Translations under genes and position numbers: made by a program
The notes under the pieces: generated by a model
Told to the model about the DNA's origin: nothing
What the model saw: only the letters and a program-made list of their open reading frames with translations
The model's database searches: none
Shown: one piece after another, positions 8,011-17,454 of the stretch
Position numbering within the stretch: the first letter of the stretch is position 1
Layout: the number at the start of each line of letters is the position of its first letter
Assembly: GCF_007827795.1 (NCBI RefSeq)
Contig: NZ_VITI01000003.1
Location: 280,090-344,089, forward strand
DNA length: 64,000 nt
Source of the DNA: Azospirillum brasilense
GTDB taxonomy: Bacteria; Pseudomonadota; Alphaproteobacteria; Azospirillales; Azospirillaceae
Direction of reading: 5' to 3'

Positions 8011-8052
8011 CCCCCTCCCCCTTCTCTCCTCCTCCCCCTGGAGTGCCTGCCG

Positions 8053-9099
8053 ATGACCCTCGACCGCCGCCAGATCCTCGCCGCCGGCCTGACGCTCGGC
8101 GCCATGTCCCTGTTCCCCGGCATGAGCTGGGCGCAGGCGCGCAAGCTGGTGTTCGCCACCTTCACCGGAAGCTGGGAGGAAGCCCACCGCGACGTGATCG
8201 TCCCGCATTTCCGCAAGGCCACGGGCAACGCCGACATCGCGCTGGACCCGATGCTGTCGGTGGACATGATCGCCAAGGTGTCCGCCGCCAAGGCGAACCC
8301 GCCGATCGACGTGATGCTGATGGACCCCGGCCCGCGCCTGTCGGTGATCGGCCAGGACCTGGCCGCCCCCTTCCCCGTCGACGACAGCAAGAATTACAAG
8401 GACCTGCTGCCGGTGGCCCAGCTTCCCGAAGGGCCTGGCATCTTCTTCCAGGCGGTCGGCATCACCTACAACCCGGAGAAGGTCAAGACCCCGCCGACGA
8501 GCTGGGACGACCTGTGGAAGCCGGAATACAAGGGCCGCGTCGGCATCACCAACATGAACTCGACGCTCGGCACCGCCTTCATGGTCGAACTGGCGAAGAC
8601 CCGCGGCGGCAGCGAGAACGACATCGAGCCGGCCTTCGCCGCCCTGAAGGAGCTTCAGCCGAATCTCGGTGCCGTGGCGCCCAACCCCGGCGCGCTCGCC
8701 ACCCTGTTCCAGCAGGGCCAGATCGACATTTCGCCGGGCAACTTCAACGCCATCCAGATCCTGCGCGCCCGCGGCGTGCCGGTGGAGTTCGCCAAGCCGA
8801 AGACCGGCACCATCGCCTTCCTGACCACCGCCCACATCACCAAGAACTCGCCCAACGCCAAGCTGGCCGCGGCGCTGATCGAATCCGCCATGGCGCCGGA
8901 GGTCCAGACCAAGCTGATGCAGGCGCCCTTCTACGTCATCCCGACGAATTCCAAGGTGCAGATGGACGGCGACATCGCCCGCATGATCGCCAAGGACCAG
9001 GAGGAGCTGAAGGCATCCTTCGTGTTCCACGACTGGTCGGTGATCAACCAGAACCGCGCCGGCTGGATCGAGCGCTTCAACAAGGAGATCAAGGTGTAA
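8053..9099 (+). CDS. Extracellular solute-binding protein (PotD-like)
   Basis: Periplasmic binding protein of 348 residues. The N-terminus MTLDRRQILAAG carries a twin-arginine motif followed by a hydrophobic stretch and an AQA cleavage site near residue 33, suggesting Tat or Sec export. The body is the type-2 periplasmic fold of the PotD/AfuA group (FATFTGSWEEAHRDVI, 'ISPGNFNAIQILRARGVPVE'). It is the second gene of the ABC operon. A C-rich hairpin pair separates it from the first permease gene. Confidence 0.9.
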   Translation: MTLDRRQILAAGLTLGAMSLFPGMSWAQARKLVFATFTGSWEEAHRDVIVPHFRKATGNADIALDPMLSVDMIAKVSAAKANPPIDVMLMDPGPRLSVIGQDLAAPFPVDDSKNYKDLLPVAQLPEGPGIFFQAVGITYNPEKVKTPPTSWDDLWKPEYKGRVGITNMNSTLGTAFMVELAKTRGGSENDIEPAFAALKELQPNLGAVAPNPGALATLFQQGQIDISPGNFNAIQILRARGVPVEFAKPKTGTIAFLTTAHITKNSPNAKLAAALIESAMAPEVQTKLMQAPFYVIPTNSKVQMDGDIARMIAKDQEELKASFVFHDWSVINQNRAGWIERFNKEIKV

Positions 9100-9124
9100 G
9101 GCGTCGGAACGGGCCCCCACCCAA

Positions 9125-9183
9125 CCCTCCCCCGCTTTCGCAGGGGAGGGCGTAACTCCTCCCCCTGCGAGAGCGGGGGGAGG
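9125..9183. repeat. REP-like double hairpin between binding-protein and permease genes
   Basis: Two related C/G-rich arms: CCCTCCCCCGCTTTCGCAGG and its continuation at 9125-9150, then an inverted copy at about 9156-9183. Each arm can fold alone (CCCTCCCC / GGGGAGGG) or pair with the other into a hairpin of about 24 bp. Nearly the same element occurs at 61221-61279 in the equivalent position of another ABC operon. Confidence 0.8.
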
Positions 9184-9236
9184 TCGGGAGGAGGCCCACC
9201 ACGACCACCCAAACCTTCCCCACAGGACTCCCGCCC

Positions 9237-10136
9237 ATGACCGCAGCCACCGCCATCACCGCCCCCGGCCTCGCCGGCCCCGCGACCGCCGCACGGCCCC
9301 GCATCGGGCGGGAATGGACGCTGGCGCTGCCGCTGGCCACCTTCTTCGCGGTGTTCTTCGTGACGCCGCTGCTCCTGCTGGTCGCCGTCAGCCTCTACGC
9401 CGACGCGGAGATGACGCGGTTCGGTCTGGACCAGTACATCCGCTTCTTCGGCGATGCCTTCAATCTCGCCGTGCTCGGCAGCACGCTGCTGCTGGGGGTG
9501 AAGGTCACGGCGCTGACGCTGCTGTTCGGCTATCCGCTGGCCTGGCTCTACACCCGCAGCGGGCCGCGGATGCAGTCGGCGCTGATCCTGGTCATCATCC
9601 TGCCGCTGCTGACCTCCGTCGTGGTCCGCACCTTCGCGTGGATCGTCATCCTGGGGCGGGACGGCATCGTCAACAACCTGCTGCTGTCGCTGGGTCTGGC
9701 GGAGACGCCGCTACGCCTGCTCTACACCGAAGGCGGTCTGGTCGCCGCCCTGGTGCAGGTGCAGATGCCGCTGATGGTGCTGCCGCTGATCACCACCCTG
9801 TCGCGGCTCGACCCCAACCTGCTCGATGCCTCGGCGGCGCTGGGCGCCGGGCCGTGGCGGGGCTTCCTCAAGGTGACGCTGCCGCTGAGCCTGCCGGGGA
9901 TCGTCGCCGGGTGCCTGCTGACCTACGCCGCCTCGGTCACCGCCTTCATCACCCAGTCGCTGGTGGGCGGCGGGCAGATGCTGTTCATGCCGCAATACAT
10001 TTATCAACAGACGATCACGCTCCACAATTGGCCCTTCGCCGCTGCCATCTCCATCGTCTTCATGGTGTCGGTGCTGGGTGTGGTGATGCTGTTCAACCTG
10101 CTGGGCCGCGCCAGCAAGGGGTACGTCCATGCCTGA
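9237..10136 (+). CDS. ABC transporter permease (PotB type)
   Basis: Inner-membrane subunit, 299 residues, about six hydrophobic spans starting near residue 30 (LALPLATFFAVFFVTPLLLL). The EAA loop reads 'LDASAALGAGPWRGFLKVTL', which docks on the ATPase. Its last eight bases overlap the start of the second permease gene. The start is the ATG at 9237, behind a CACAGGACTCCCGCCC leader. Confidence 0.92.
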   Translation: MTAATAITAPGLAGPATAARPRIGREWTLALPLATFFAVFFVTPLLLLVAVSLYADAEMTRFGLDQYIRFFGDAFNLAVLGSTLLLGVKVTALTLLFGYPLAWLYTRSGPRMQSALILVIILPLLTSVVVRTFAWIVILGRDGIVNNLLLSLGLAETPLRLLYTEGGLVAALVQVQMPLMVLPLITTLSRLDPNLLDASAALGAGPWRGFLKVTLPLSLPGIVAGCLLTYAASVTAFITQSLVGGGQMLFMPQYIYQQTITLHNWPFAAAISIVFMVSVLGVVMLFNLLGRASKGYVHA

Positions 10137-10944
10137 CATGCAGCGCCCGACCCTGGGAAGCGCCTCCTTCGGATTCGTCATGGGCACGCTTGCCGGTGCG
10201 GCGCTGCTGCTGCTGGCGGCGCCGACGCTGGTGGTGCTCGTCACCTCCTTCACCGACGGCTATTCGCTGAAGTTTCCGCCGCCCGCCTACAGCCTGCGCT
10301 GGTACGCCTCGCTGATCGACGCGTGGCAGCTCCAGGACGCCGCGCTGGTCAGCCTGAAGCTGGGCGCCGTGGTCACCGCCGTGTCGGTGGTGCTGGGCAC
10401 TGCCGCCGCACTCGCCATCGGGCGCAGCCGGCGGGCGTGGGCGCGCGGGCTGGACGCGCTGTTCATGTCGCCGTTGGTGCTGCCGGCGCTGGCCTTCGGC
10501 CTCGCCTCGCTGGTGTTCTTCAGCACGGCGGGGGTGGAGCTGTCCTTCCTGACGCTGGCCATCGGCCATATCGTGGTCAGCGTCCCCTACGTCCTGCGCA
10601 CCACGCTGGCGAGCCTCGCCCAACTCGACCCCGCGCTCCTGGAAAGCTCCGAGAGCCTGGGGGCCGGGCGCCTCTACACCTTCCGCCGGGTGACGCTGCC
10701 GACCATCCGCAACGGCATCGGCGCCGGCGCCTTCATCGCCTTCATGTCGAGCTTCGACAACATCCCGGTGTCGCTGTTCATGGCCGACGCCCGCAACGAG
10801 GTGCTGCCGATCCGCATGTGGCAGATCCTGGAGAACAGCCTGGACGTCCGCGCCGCGGCGGTGTCCGGCGTGCTGATCGCCGTCACCGTCCTGGCGATGG
10901 TGGTGATGGAGCGGGTCGCCGGCCTGTCGCGCCAGCTCCGCTAA
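10129..10944 (+). CDS. ABC transporter permease (PotC type)
   Basis: Second membrane subunit, 271 residues, with six predicted spans and an EAA loop 'LESSESLGAGRLYTFRRVTL'. It overlaps the preceding permease by eight bases and is the last gene of the operon. It ends one base from the stop of the convergent 5-hydroxyisourate-hydrolase-like gene, so no intergenic terminator fits between the two. Confidence 0.92.
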   Translation: MPDMQRPTLGSASFGFVMGTLAGAALLLLAAPTLVVLVTSFTDGYSLKFPPPAYSLRWYASLIDAWQLQDAALVSLKLGAVVTAVSVVLGTAAALAIGRSRRAWARGLDALFMSPLVLPALAFGLASLVFFSTAGVELSFLTLAIGHIVVSVPYVLRTTLASLAQLDPALLESSESLGAGRLYTFRRVTLPTIRNGIGAGAFIAFMSSFDNIPVSLFMADARNEVLPIRMWQILENSLDVRAAAVSGVLIAVTVLAMVVMERVAGLSRQLR

Positions 10945-10945
10945 C

Positions 10946-11302
10946 TTACGCTCCCCGGAACAGGGAATAGCCCCAGGGGGTGAACTTCAGCGGCAGATGG
11001 TAGTGCTGCGCCACGTCGGTGACGGTGAAGCGGAACGGCGCCTCCTCCAGGAAGGCCGGTTCCGCCCCTCCCGCCCCTTGCGCGCGCAGCCAGGGGCCGA
11101 TGTGGAACACCGCCTCGTAGACGCCCGCCGTCACGCCCGCGCCGCCGACCACCGGATGGTCGAGCGCGCCATTGGCACACAAACGGCTTTCCGCTAGCCT
11201 GTCCCGCTGTCCGTCTCGCAAAGCATAGAGTTCCACCCGCATCCCCTCGGCGGGCACCCCGCGCGCCACATCCACCGCATGCAACGAAATCCCGCCGGCC
11301 AT
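10946..11302 (-). CDS. Transthyretin/5-hydroxyisourate hydrolase-like protein, active site altered
   Basis: A 118-residue protein of the transthyretin-related (HIU hydrolase) family, which normally opens 5-hydroxyisourate in uric acid degradation. Family landmarks are present: ISLHAVDVARGVPAEGM at the N-terminus, a central VYEAVFHIGPW strand and the HYHLPLKFTPWGYS segment with the conserved histidines. However, the catalytic Arg of the usual DGR motif is replaced (CANGALD), and the signature C-terminal YRGS reads FRGA. The protein may be a weak or non-canonical enzyme. ATG 11302 has AAAGGGA upstream. It is divergent from the MFS gene (31 bases apart), suggesting shared control. Confidence 0.8.
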   Translation of the reverse strand: MAGGISLHAVDVARGVPAEGMRVELYALRDGQRDRLAESRLCANGALDHPVVGGAGVTAGVYEAVFHIGPWLRAQGAGGAEPAFLEEAPFRFTVTDVAQHYHLPLKFTPWGYSLFRGA

Positions 11303-11332
11303 CGGCCCGTCCCTTTCCTTTGTGGAGTCCCC

Positions 11333-12565
11333 ATGAACGTCTGGTTGCTGCCTCTGATCGCCATGGCGGCGGTTCAGGCGTTCGTCGGGCTGTGTCTGTT
11401 CGCCATCCCGGTGATCGCGCCGCAGGCGGCGCCCGACCTGGGGGTCGATCCGGGGCTTCTCGGCCTTTATACCGCGGTCGTCTTCACCGCCGCCATCCCC
11501 GCGTCGCTGGGGGCGGGCGGGCTGATCGCGCGCTGGGGAGCGATCCGCACCTGCCAGGCCTGCCTGCTCGCCGCCGCCGGGGCCGCGTTGCTGTCGGCCA
11601 GCGCCCTTCCCATCGCCTTCCTGCTGGGGGCGCTGGCGCTGGGCTTCGCCTTCGGGCCGGAGACGCCGGCCAGCACGCAGTTGCTGTCCCGGCTGACCCC
11701 GCCGGAGAAGCGGCCGCTGGTCTTCTCGCTGCGCCAGACCGGCAACCAGTTCGGCGGCATGGCCGCGGGGTTCGCCGTGCCGCTGCTGGTCCTGTCCGTC
11801 GGCTGGCAGACCAGCCTGATGATCGTGGCGGGCGCCACCGCCATCCTGGCCCTCGTTCTGGAGCCGCTGGCCCGCCGCCACGACGGCGACGACCGCGCCG
11901 CCCCCCGCCCCGCCGGCCGCGGCACGCTGAAGCGGGCACTCGATCTGGTCGCCGGGGAACCGGCGCTGCGCCGGCTGGCCATGGCGGTCTGCGCCTTCTC
12001 CGCCATGCAGCTTTGCCTGAACGGCTTCCTGGTCAGCTTCGCGGTGACCGGCCTGGGCTGGAGCCTGCCGCTGGCCGGGACGGCACTGGCGGTGGCGCAG
12101 GGGGCCGGGCTGGTCGGGCGCGTCGGCTGGGGCCTCGTGGCGACGCGCTGGGCGCCGCCCCGCATCATCCTCGCCGGGTTGGGCGTCGCCATGAGCGTGG
12201 CCGCCGCCCTCGTCGCCATCGCCTCCCCCGGCTGGCCGGTGCCTGCCTTCCTGGCCGTCTGTGCCGCCTTCGGCCTGTCGGCGAGCGGCTGGAACGGCCT
12301 GTTCGTCTCGGAGGTCGCCCGTCTCGCCCCGCCGGGCCGGGCGGGCGAGGCGACGGGCGGCATGCTCGCCATCGCCTACGCCGGGCTGGTCGCCGGACCG
12401 GCGCTGTTCAGCCTTCTGGTCGCGGGGGGCTTCGGCTATTCCGCCGGCTATCTGGCCGCCGCCGCCGCCGCGCTGGCCGGCGCCGCCGCACTGGTCATTC
12501 CCCTGCCGCCGGCCCCCACCCCGGACCTTTCCACCGCTGCCGAGGACACCCCATGCGCACGATGA
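11333..12565 (+). CDS. MFS transporter
   Basis: Major facilitator of 410 residues with about twelve hydrophobic spans. The start is ATG 11333 with GGAG at 11324-11327. The cytoplasmic loop after span 2 reads GGLIARWGAIRTCQACLLAA, the usual MFS position. Its end overlaps the amidase start by 13 bases, so the two are co-transcribed. Substrate unknown; the amidase partner suggests an amide- or urea-containing compound. Confidence 0.88.
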   Translation: MNVWLLPLIAMAAVQAFVGLCLFAIPVIAPQAAPDLGVDPGLLGLYTAVVFTAAIPASLGAGGLIARWGAIRTCQACLLAAAGAALLSASALPIAFLLGALALGFAFGPETPASTQLLSRLTPPEKRPLVFSLRQTGNQFGGMAAGFAVPLLVLSVGWQTSLMIVAGATAILALVLEPLARRHDGDDRAAPRPAGRGTLKRALDLVAGEPALRRLAMAVCAFSAMQLCLNGFLVSFAVTGLGWSLPLAGTALAVAQGAGLVGRVGWGLVATRWAPPRIILAGLGVAMSVAAALVAIASPGWPVPAFLAVCAAFGLSASGWNGLFVSEVARLAPPGRAGEATGGMLAIAYAGLVAGPALFSLLVAGGFGYSAGYLAAAAAALAGAAALVIPLPPAPTPDLSTAAEDTPCAR

Positions 12566-13953
12566 GCGCCCGCCGGATCGCCGAACAGGTCGCCGCCCGC
12601 GAGGTCAGCGCCGTCGCCCTCTATGACGACCTGCTGGAGCGGATCGCGGCGGAGAATCCCAGGCTGAACGCCATCGTCCATCTCGACCCGGAAACCGGGC
12701 GGGCGGAGGCGCGGGCCGCCGACGCGCGCGCCGCGCGGGGCGAGGCGCTGCCGTTGCTGGGCGTGCCCTTCACGGTAAAGGACAACATCTGGGTGCGCGG
12801 TCAGCCGGTCCGCCAGGGATCACGGCTGTTCGAGGACTTCGTGGCGCCGGAGGACGCGGTGGCGGTGGCCCGGCTGCGCGCCGCGGGCGCCGTCTTCGCG
12901 GGAATCACCAACTGCTCGGAATTCGCCTGCAAGGGGGTGACGACAAATCGCCTGCACGGCCCGACCCGGAACCCCTGGGATGTGGCGCTGACGCCCGGCG
13001 GTTCCTCCGGCGGGGCGGCCAGCGCCGTGGCGGCGGGCTTGGCGCCTTTGGCGCTCTGCACCGACGGCGGCGGTTCCACCCGCCGGCCCGCCGCCCATGT
13101 CGGGGTGGTCGGCATGAAGCCGTCGGCCGGAGTCGTCCCCCACCCCATCGGCTTCGCAGAGCCGGTGTTCGGCAATTCGGTGATCGGCCAGATGGCCCGC
13201 TCCGTCGCCGACGTGGCGCTGATGCTCGACGCGCTGGCCGGGCCGGACCCGCGCGACCCGCAATCGGTAACCATGGCCGGTTCCTTCGTCCGTGCCGCCG
13301 CCACCGCCGACCCGGCGGGCCTGCGCGTCGCTTACAGCCGGCGGCTGGGGCTGGACGCCCCGGTCGATCCGGAGGTCGCGGCCTGCGTGGAGCGCGCCGT
13401 TCACCGCCTCGCCGCCGCCGGGGCCATCGTGGAGGAGGCCGACCCGGTCTGGCCCGAAGGGTCTGGAGAAAGCGGCCTGATGCCCCTCCAGTTCGCCGGC
13501 CTCGCCGCGCTCTACGGGGAGCGCTACCGCGCGACGCCGGACCTGTTCGACCCCGACATCGGGCAGCAGATCGAGGCCGGCCTGCGCACCAGCGGCGCGG
13601 AGGTCGCCCGCGCCCTGCATCTGCGGGAGGAGGCGTACCGCGCGCTGGCCGCCCTCTTCGCGCGTTACGACCTTCTGGTCTGCCCGACGGTTCCCGCCAC
13701 GGCATGGCCGTTCGACCGGCTCGGCCCCGCCACCATCGACGGGCGCCCGGTGACGCCGCGCGGCCACGCGGTCTTCACGCCGCTGTTCAATCACTGCTAC
13801 GCGCCGGCCTGCTCCGTGCCCTGCGGGCTGACGGAGAGCGGCGGGCTTCCGGTGGGGTTGCAGATCGCCGGTCCGCGCCTGTCCGACGCGACGGTGCTGC
13901 GGCTGGCCGCCCTGGTGGAGGCCACCTGCGGTTACACGTCGCCCATGCCGTAA
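12553..13953 (+). CDS. Amidase (amidase signature family)
   Basis: Hydrolyses carboxamides; 466 residues from ATG 12553 (GAGGA at 12542-12546), usual length. The Ser-cisSer-Lys triad is visible: K76 in FTVKDN, S151/S152 in TPGGSSGGA, and nucleophile S175 in DGGGSTRRPA (the family usually has GGSIR). It resembles AtzF/GatA-like amidases. Overlaps the MFS gene by 13 bases. With the neighbouring HIU-hydrolase-like gene the context suggests use of a nitrogenous ring or amide, but the substrate is not determinable. Confidence 0.9.
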   Translation: MRTMSARRIAEQVAAREVSAVALYDDLLERIAAENPRLNAIVHLDPETGRAEARAADARAARGEALPLLGVPFTVKDNIWVRGQPVRQGSRLFEDFVAPEDAVAVARLRAAGAVFAGITNCSEFACKGVTTNRLHGPTRNPWDVALTPGGSSGGAASAVAAGLAPLALCTDGGGSTRRPAAHVGVVGMKPSAGVVPHPIGFAEPVFGNSVIGQMARSVADVALMLDALAGPDPRDPQSVTMAGSFVRAAATADPAGLRVAYSRRLGLDAPVDPEVAACVERAVHRLAAAGAIVEEADPVWPEGSGESGLMPLQFAGLAALYGERYRATPDLFDPDIGQQIEAGLRTSGAEVARALHLREEAYRALAALFARYDLLVCPTVPATAWPFDRLGPATIDGRPVTPRGHAVFTPLFNHCYAPACSVPCGLTESGGLPVGLQIAGPRLSDATVLRLAALVEATCGYTSPMP

Positions 13954-14066
13954 CAGTTTTTCAAGAAAAGGAGAGTCGGCGACCGGGATAGAACGGACAG
14001 CCTGTTTCAATTACCATCGTGTTCTGGCAATCTTCACCCGAAGAGGGGTTGAGTAGGGAGATAGGG

Positions 14067-17000
14067 GTGAAGACCAACGAGCCGGACCAGCGGCCTGGAT
14101 GGTCGGCGCGTCGGTTGTCGATTCTTTTCCTTTTGGTTGCATTACCGCTGATCGCCTTCGAAGTGTACAACATCCTGGAATTGCGCAAGTCCCGGGAAAC
14201 GGAAATCCGTCTGGAGTCGATGCAGCTCTTGGATCAGGTCGAATCCGAACAGCAGCGCATCGCCGACGACATCGAACACGTTTTGGTTGCTCTTACAGAG
14301 ATGGGCATAGGGCGGCTGTCCCCGGCGTCCTGCCAGGATACACTTCTTCGGATCAAGGCAAAGTTTCCCCCATATCTGGCGGTGAGCATCAGCAACCGGT
14401 CCGGAACCATCTGGTGCTCCACCGAACCTCGGGCACGTGGCCTGTCGGTCGCCGACCGCAGCTATTGGCAGGAGGCGCTGACCACCGGAGAACAGACCAA
14501 CGGGGCCACCCTGACATCCCGCACCACGGGACGCCCTTCCATCCCCTTCGCTCTCGCCTACAAGGACGAAAACGGAGTTCCGGCCGGGGTGGCGACGGTG
14601 CTGCTCGACACCACATGGCTGAACCTGTTCCTTCGCGAGAAGAGCCTGCCGGACGACGCGGAGGTGGTGATCGCCGACCGTTCCGGCACCGTCCTGGCGC
14701 ACCAGCCCGAAATGCCGGACACCGTCGGCCGGGCGCTTCACACGCCCTATCAGACTCTGCTGAAGCGGGGCGAGCGGCGTGTGGTCGAAGCGCCTGGGCC
14801 GGATGGCCGGATGCGGATCACCGCGGTGTCGCCGCTGGCCGCCGGCGTCCCCAACCTCTACGTCCATGTCAGCCTGGACAAGGACGAATCCATGCTGTCG
14901 GTCAACGCGGCGGCACGGCGCACGCTCGCCATCTTCGCCGGACTTCTCCTGTTCGCCGGGTTGACCGCGGGCTGGAGCCTGTGGCGCTTCCTGCGCGCCC
15001 ATGAGCAGGCGCGCAGCAACGCGCTGCGCATGGCCGCGGTGCTTGGCAGCACGGTGGACGGCGTGATCGAGTTGGACCGTGACTGGCGCTTCACCTACCT
15101 GAACGACAAGGCGATCGCTCTGATCGCCCAGGGACGCGATCTGCGCGGACGGTCGCTGTGGGACGCCTTTCCGGAGCTGGTCGACACGCCGCTGTGGCGA
15201 AAGGCCCATCAGGCAATGGCCGGGCAGACGCCGATCGACGACGAATTCCAAGGCGTGCGCACCGGGCGCTGGTTCTGGATGCGGGCCTTTCCCAACGCGA
15301 ACGGAATGTCGGTCTATCTTCTCGACATCACCCGGCGGCGCCAAGCCGAGGACGATCTGCGCAAGAGCAAGGACCGGCTGAGCTTCGCCCTTGAATCCGC
15401 CCTGGCCGGCACCTTCGACTGGGATCTCACCTCCGGCCAGGGGCACTGGTCGGAAGAAACCCACCGCATCTTCGGCCTCGATCCCGCCGTGCACGAGGCG
15501 ACCAGCGCCATGTGGCGGTCGGTGGTCCATCCCGACGATTTCGACATCGCGACGCTGAAGGCCCAGACGGAAATGCTCGCCGAGCGGCGTTCCTACGTCC
15601 GGCTGGAGTACCGAATCGTCCAGCCCGGCGGCGCCATCCGCTGGGTTTCGTCGATCGGGCGGGTCAGCTACGGCCCCGACGGCACGCCGCTGCACTTCAG
15701 CGGCCTGAATCTGGACATCACCGAACGCAAGGCCCTGGAGGAGGCGCTGCGCCGCAGCGAGGAGCGGCTGACCATCGCGCTGGCCGCGTCGGAAGCCGGC
15801 ATCTGGGATTTCGACCAGCGCGACCGGACACTGGCCTGGTCGGATGGTATGTACCGGCTGTACGGCGTCACTCCGGACAACTTCACGCCCAGCGAGAACA
15901 GCTTTTTCGAACTGGTCCACCCGGCGGACCGGGACTCGGTGCGCCGGTTCACGAAGGAGGTGCTGGAAGCCCGGCGTTCCGATTACCGCGGGGAGTTCCG
16001 CATCCTTCATCCACGCGATGGGGTGCGCTGGATCATGGCGATCGGGCGCCCCGTCTATGACAACGGGCGCCTGGTCCGGCTCAGCGGATTGAACATCGAC
16101 ATCACCGGACGCAAGGCAATGGAGGAGGCCCTGCGCGACGCCAAGGCAAAGGCCGACGAGGCCAACATCTCCAAGTCGAAGTTCCTGGCCGCGGCCAGCC
16201 ACGACCTGCGCCAGCCGCTGCAATCCGCCCTGCTGTTCGCCGGCGTCCTGCAACACCACGTCGATCCCAGCAAGGGGCGCGGCCCGCTGACCTCGCTGGA
16301 ACGCGCGCTGGAGACGCTGAAGAACCTTCTCGACAGCCTGCTCGACGTGTCGCGCCTCGATGCCGGCGTCATCACCCCGCAGATCGACACGGTGCCCCTG
16401 CGCCCGATGCTGGATGAGATCGAGGCGGCCTATGTCCCCATCGCCTCCAGCAAGGGGCTGGAGTTCACCGTCGTCCAACCCGCACCGGATCTCGCGGTGC
16501 GCAGCGACCGGCTGCTGCTCGGCCGGATGCTCCGCAATCTGGTGGAGAATGCCATCCGCTACACAGAGGCGGGCTATGTCCGCGTGTCCTGCGAGGCGGC
16601 GAACGGCACCGTCCGCATCACCGTGCAGGACAGCGGCATCGGCATTTCGGTGGAACAGCAGACCAAGGTCTTCGAGGAATTCCATCAGGTCGGCAACCCG
16701 GAACGCGACCGCAGCCAGGGCCTCGGCCTGGGGCTGGCCATCGTGAAGCGGCTGTCCCGGCTGCTGAACCATCCGGTGTCGGTGCGCTCCGAACCGGCCC
16801 ATGGATCGATCTTTTCCATCGAGGCGCCGCGCGCCGCCCCGGCCGTCCCCCTTCCCGCCCCCGAAGCCGACACCACGCCATCCGGCGACGGCCGGCTGGC
16901 CGTTCTGGTCGAGGACGACGTCATCGTCCTGATGGGACTGCGGACCATCTTCCAGGAATGGGGGTACGAGGTCGCCGTCGCCGGCTCCACGGAGCAGGCG

Positions 17001-17282
17001 CTGGAGCGGCTGCGCGGACTGGACCGCCGCCCGGATCTGATCATCGCCGACTACCGGCTGCGCAACGGCCGGATCGGAACGGAAGCCATCGTGCAAATCC
17101 GTGGGCTGGTCGGATCGCCGGTTCCGGCGATCATCCTGACCGGCGAGATCGGCACCGACTGCGACCGCGACGCGGCGGCGCTCGGGCTGGCCGTGGTGCG
17201 CAAGCCGGTCACCCCGCGGCAGCTGCAAAGCGCCATCCAGGATCTTCTGAACCACGATCCGTTGAGCCGGACCGGGGATTGA
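14067..17282 (+). CDS. Hybrid sensor histidine kinase with CHASE/Cache-like sensor, three PAS and C-terminal receiver
   Basis: Inner-membrane signalling kinase, 1071 residues from GTG 14067, chosen because AGGGAG lies six bases upstream; an ATG at 14019 would add 16 residues. Order: TM1 (about 16-35), periplasmic Cache-like domain (about 40-280), TM2 (about 290-312), PAS domains near 330-430, 440-560 and 570-690, HisKA with phospho-His H712 (ASHDLRQPL), HATPase (N box RNLVENAIRY, G boxes DSGIGI and LGLGLAI), then a receiver with phospho-Asp D995 (IIADYRLRNG). No DNA-binding output and no adjacent regulator gene, so the partner is elsewhere. The terminal receiver may modulate the kinase or act in a phosphorelay. 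Confidence 0.93.
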   Translation: MKTNEPDQRPGWSARRLSILFLLVALPLIAFEVYNILELRKSRETEIRLESMQLLDQVESEQQRIADDIEHVLVALTEMGIGRLSPASCQDTLLRIKAKFPPYLAVSISNRSGTIWCSTEPRARGLSVADRSYWQEALTTGEQTNGATLTSRTTGRPSIPFALAYKDENGVPAGVATVLLDTTWLNLFLREKSLPDDAEVVIADRSGTVLAHQPEMPDTVGRALHTPYQTLLKRGERRVVEAPGPDGRMRITAVSPLAAGVPNLYVHVSLDKDESMLSVNAAARRTLAIFAGLLLFAGLTAGWSLWRFLRAHEQARSNALRMAAVLGSTVDGVIELDRDWRFTYLNDKAIALIAQGRDLRGRSLWDAFPELVDTPLWRKAHQAMAGQTPIDDEFQGVRTGRWFWMRAFPNANGMSVYLLDITRRRQAEDDLRKSKDRLSFALESALAGTFDWDLTSGQGHWSEETHRIFGLDPAVHEATSAMWRSVVHPDDFDIATLKAQTEMLAERRSYVRLEYRIVQPGGAIRWVSSIGRVSYGPDGTPLHFSGLNLDITERKALEEALRRSEERLTIALAASEAGIWDFDQRDRTLAWSDGMYRLYGVTPDNFTPSENSFFELVHPADRDSVRRFTKEVLEARRSDYRGEFRILHPRDGVRWIMAIGRPVYDNGRLVRLSGLNIDITGRKAMEEALRDAKAKADEANISKSKFLAAASHDLRQPLQSALLFAGVLQHHVDPSKGRGPLTSLERALETLKNLLDSLLDVSRLDAGVITPQIDTVPLRPMLDEIEAAYVPIASSKGLEFTVVQPAPDLAVRSDRLLLGRMLRNLVENAIRYTEAGYVRVSCEAANGTVRITVQDSGIGISVEQQTKVFEEFHQVGNPERDRSQGLGLGLAIVKRLSRLLNHPVSVRSEPAHGSIFSIEAPRAAPAVPLPAPEADTTPSGDGRLAVLVEDDVIVLMGLRTIFQEWGYEVAVAGSTEQALERLRGLDRRPDLIIADYRLRNGRIGTEAIVQIRGLVGSPVPAIILTGEIGTDCDRDAAALGLAVVRKPVTPRQLQSAIQDLLNHDPLSRTGD

Positions 17283-17353
17283 GCCCCCGCCCCAGCCGGA
17301 GAGCCCAGCCGGAGAGCCAAAGCGGGGTGCGGCGGACAAAAAGCGGACCAGCC

Positions 17354-17392
17354 TTGACGGGGCAGTGGCACTGCCCTATATTGTGCACTGCA
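17354..17392 (+). promoter_or_regulatory. Sigma-70-type promoter with a palindrome filling the spacer
   Basis: TTGACG (17354-17359) and TATATT (17377-17382) are 17 bases apart. The spacer is exactly the perfect dyad GGGCAGTG-G-CACTGCCC (17360-17376). A second dyad, TGCA-C-TGCA (17384-17392), overlaps the probable transcription start. The TGC...GCA pattern resembles PhaR-type sites of PHB-regulated genes, which is only a resemblance. Drives the small gene at 17455. Confidence 0.65.
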
Positions 17393-17454
17393 ACATAACG
17401 ATAAGCCCTTTCCCGAGGGGGAGACGCCTTCTCAATCCTTTGAGGAGGTCCCTT

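Noticed and set aside
14142..17339. 1065-codon open frame on the minus strand
   Set aside because: Opposite strand of the hybrid kinase, which has all H, N, G and receiver motifs in order.
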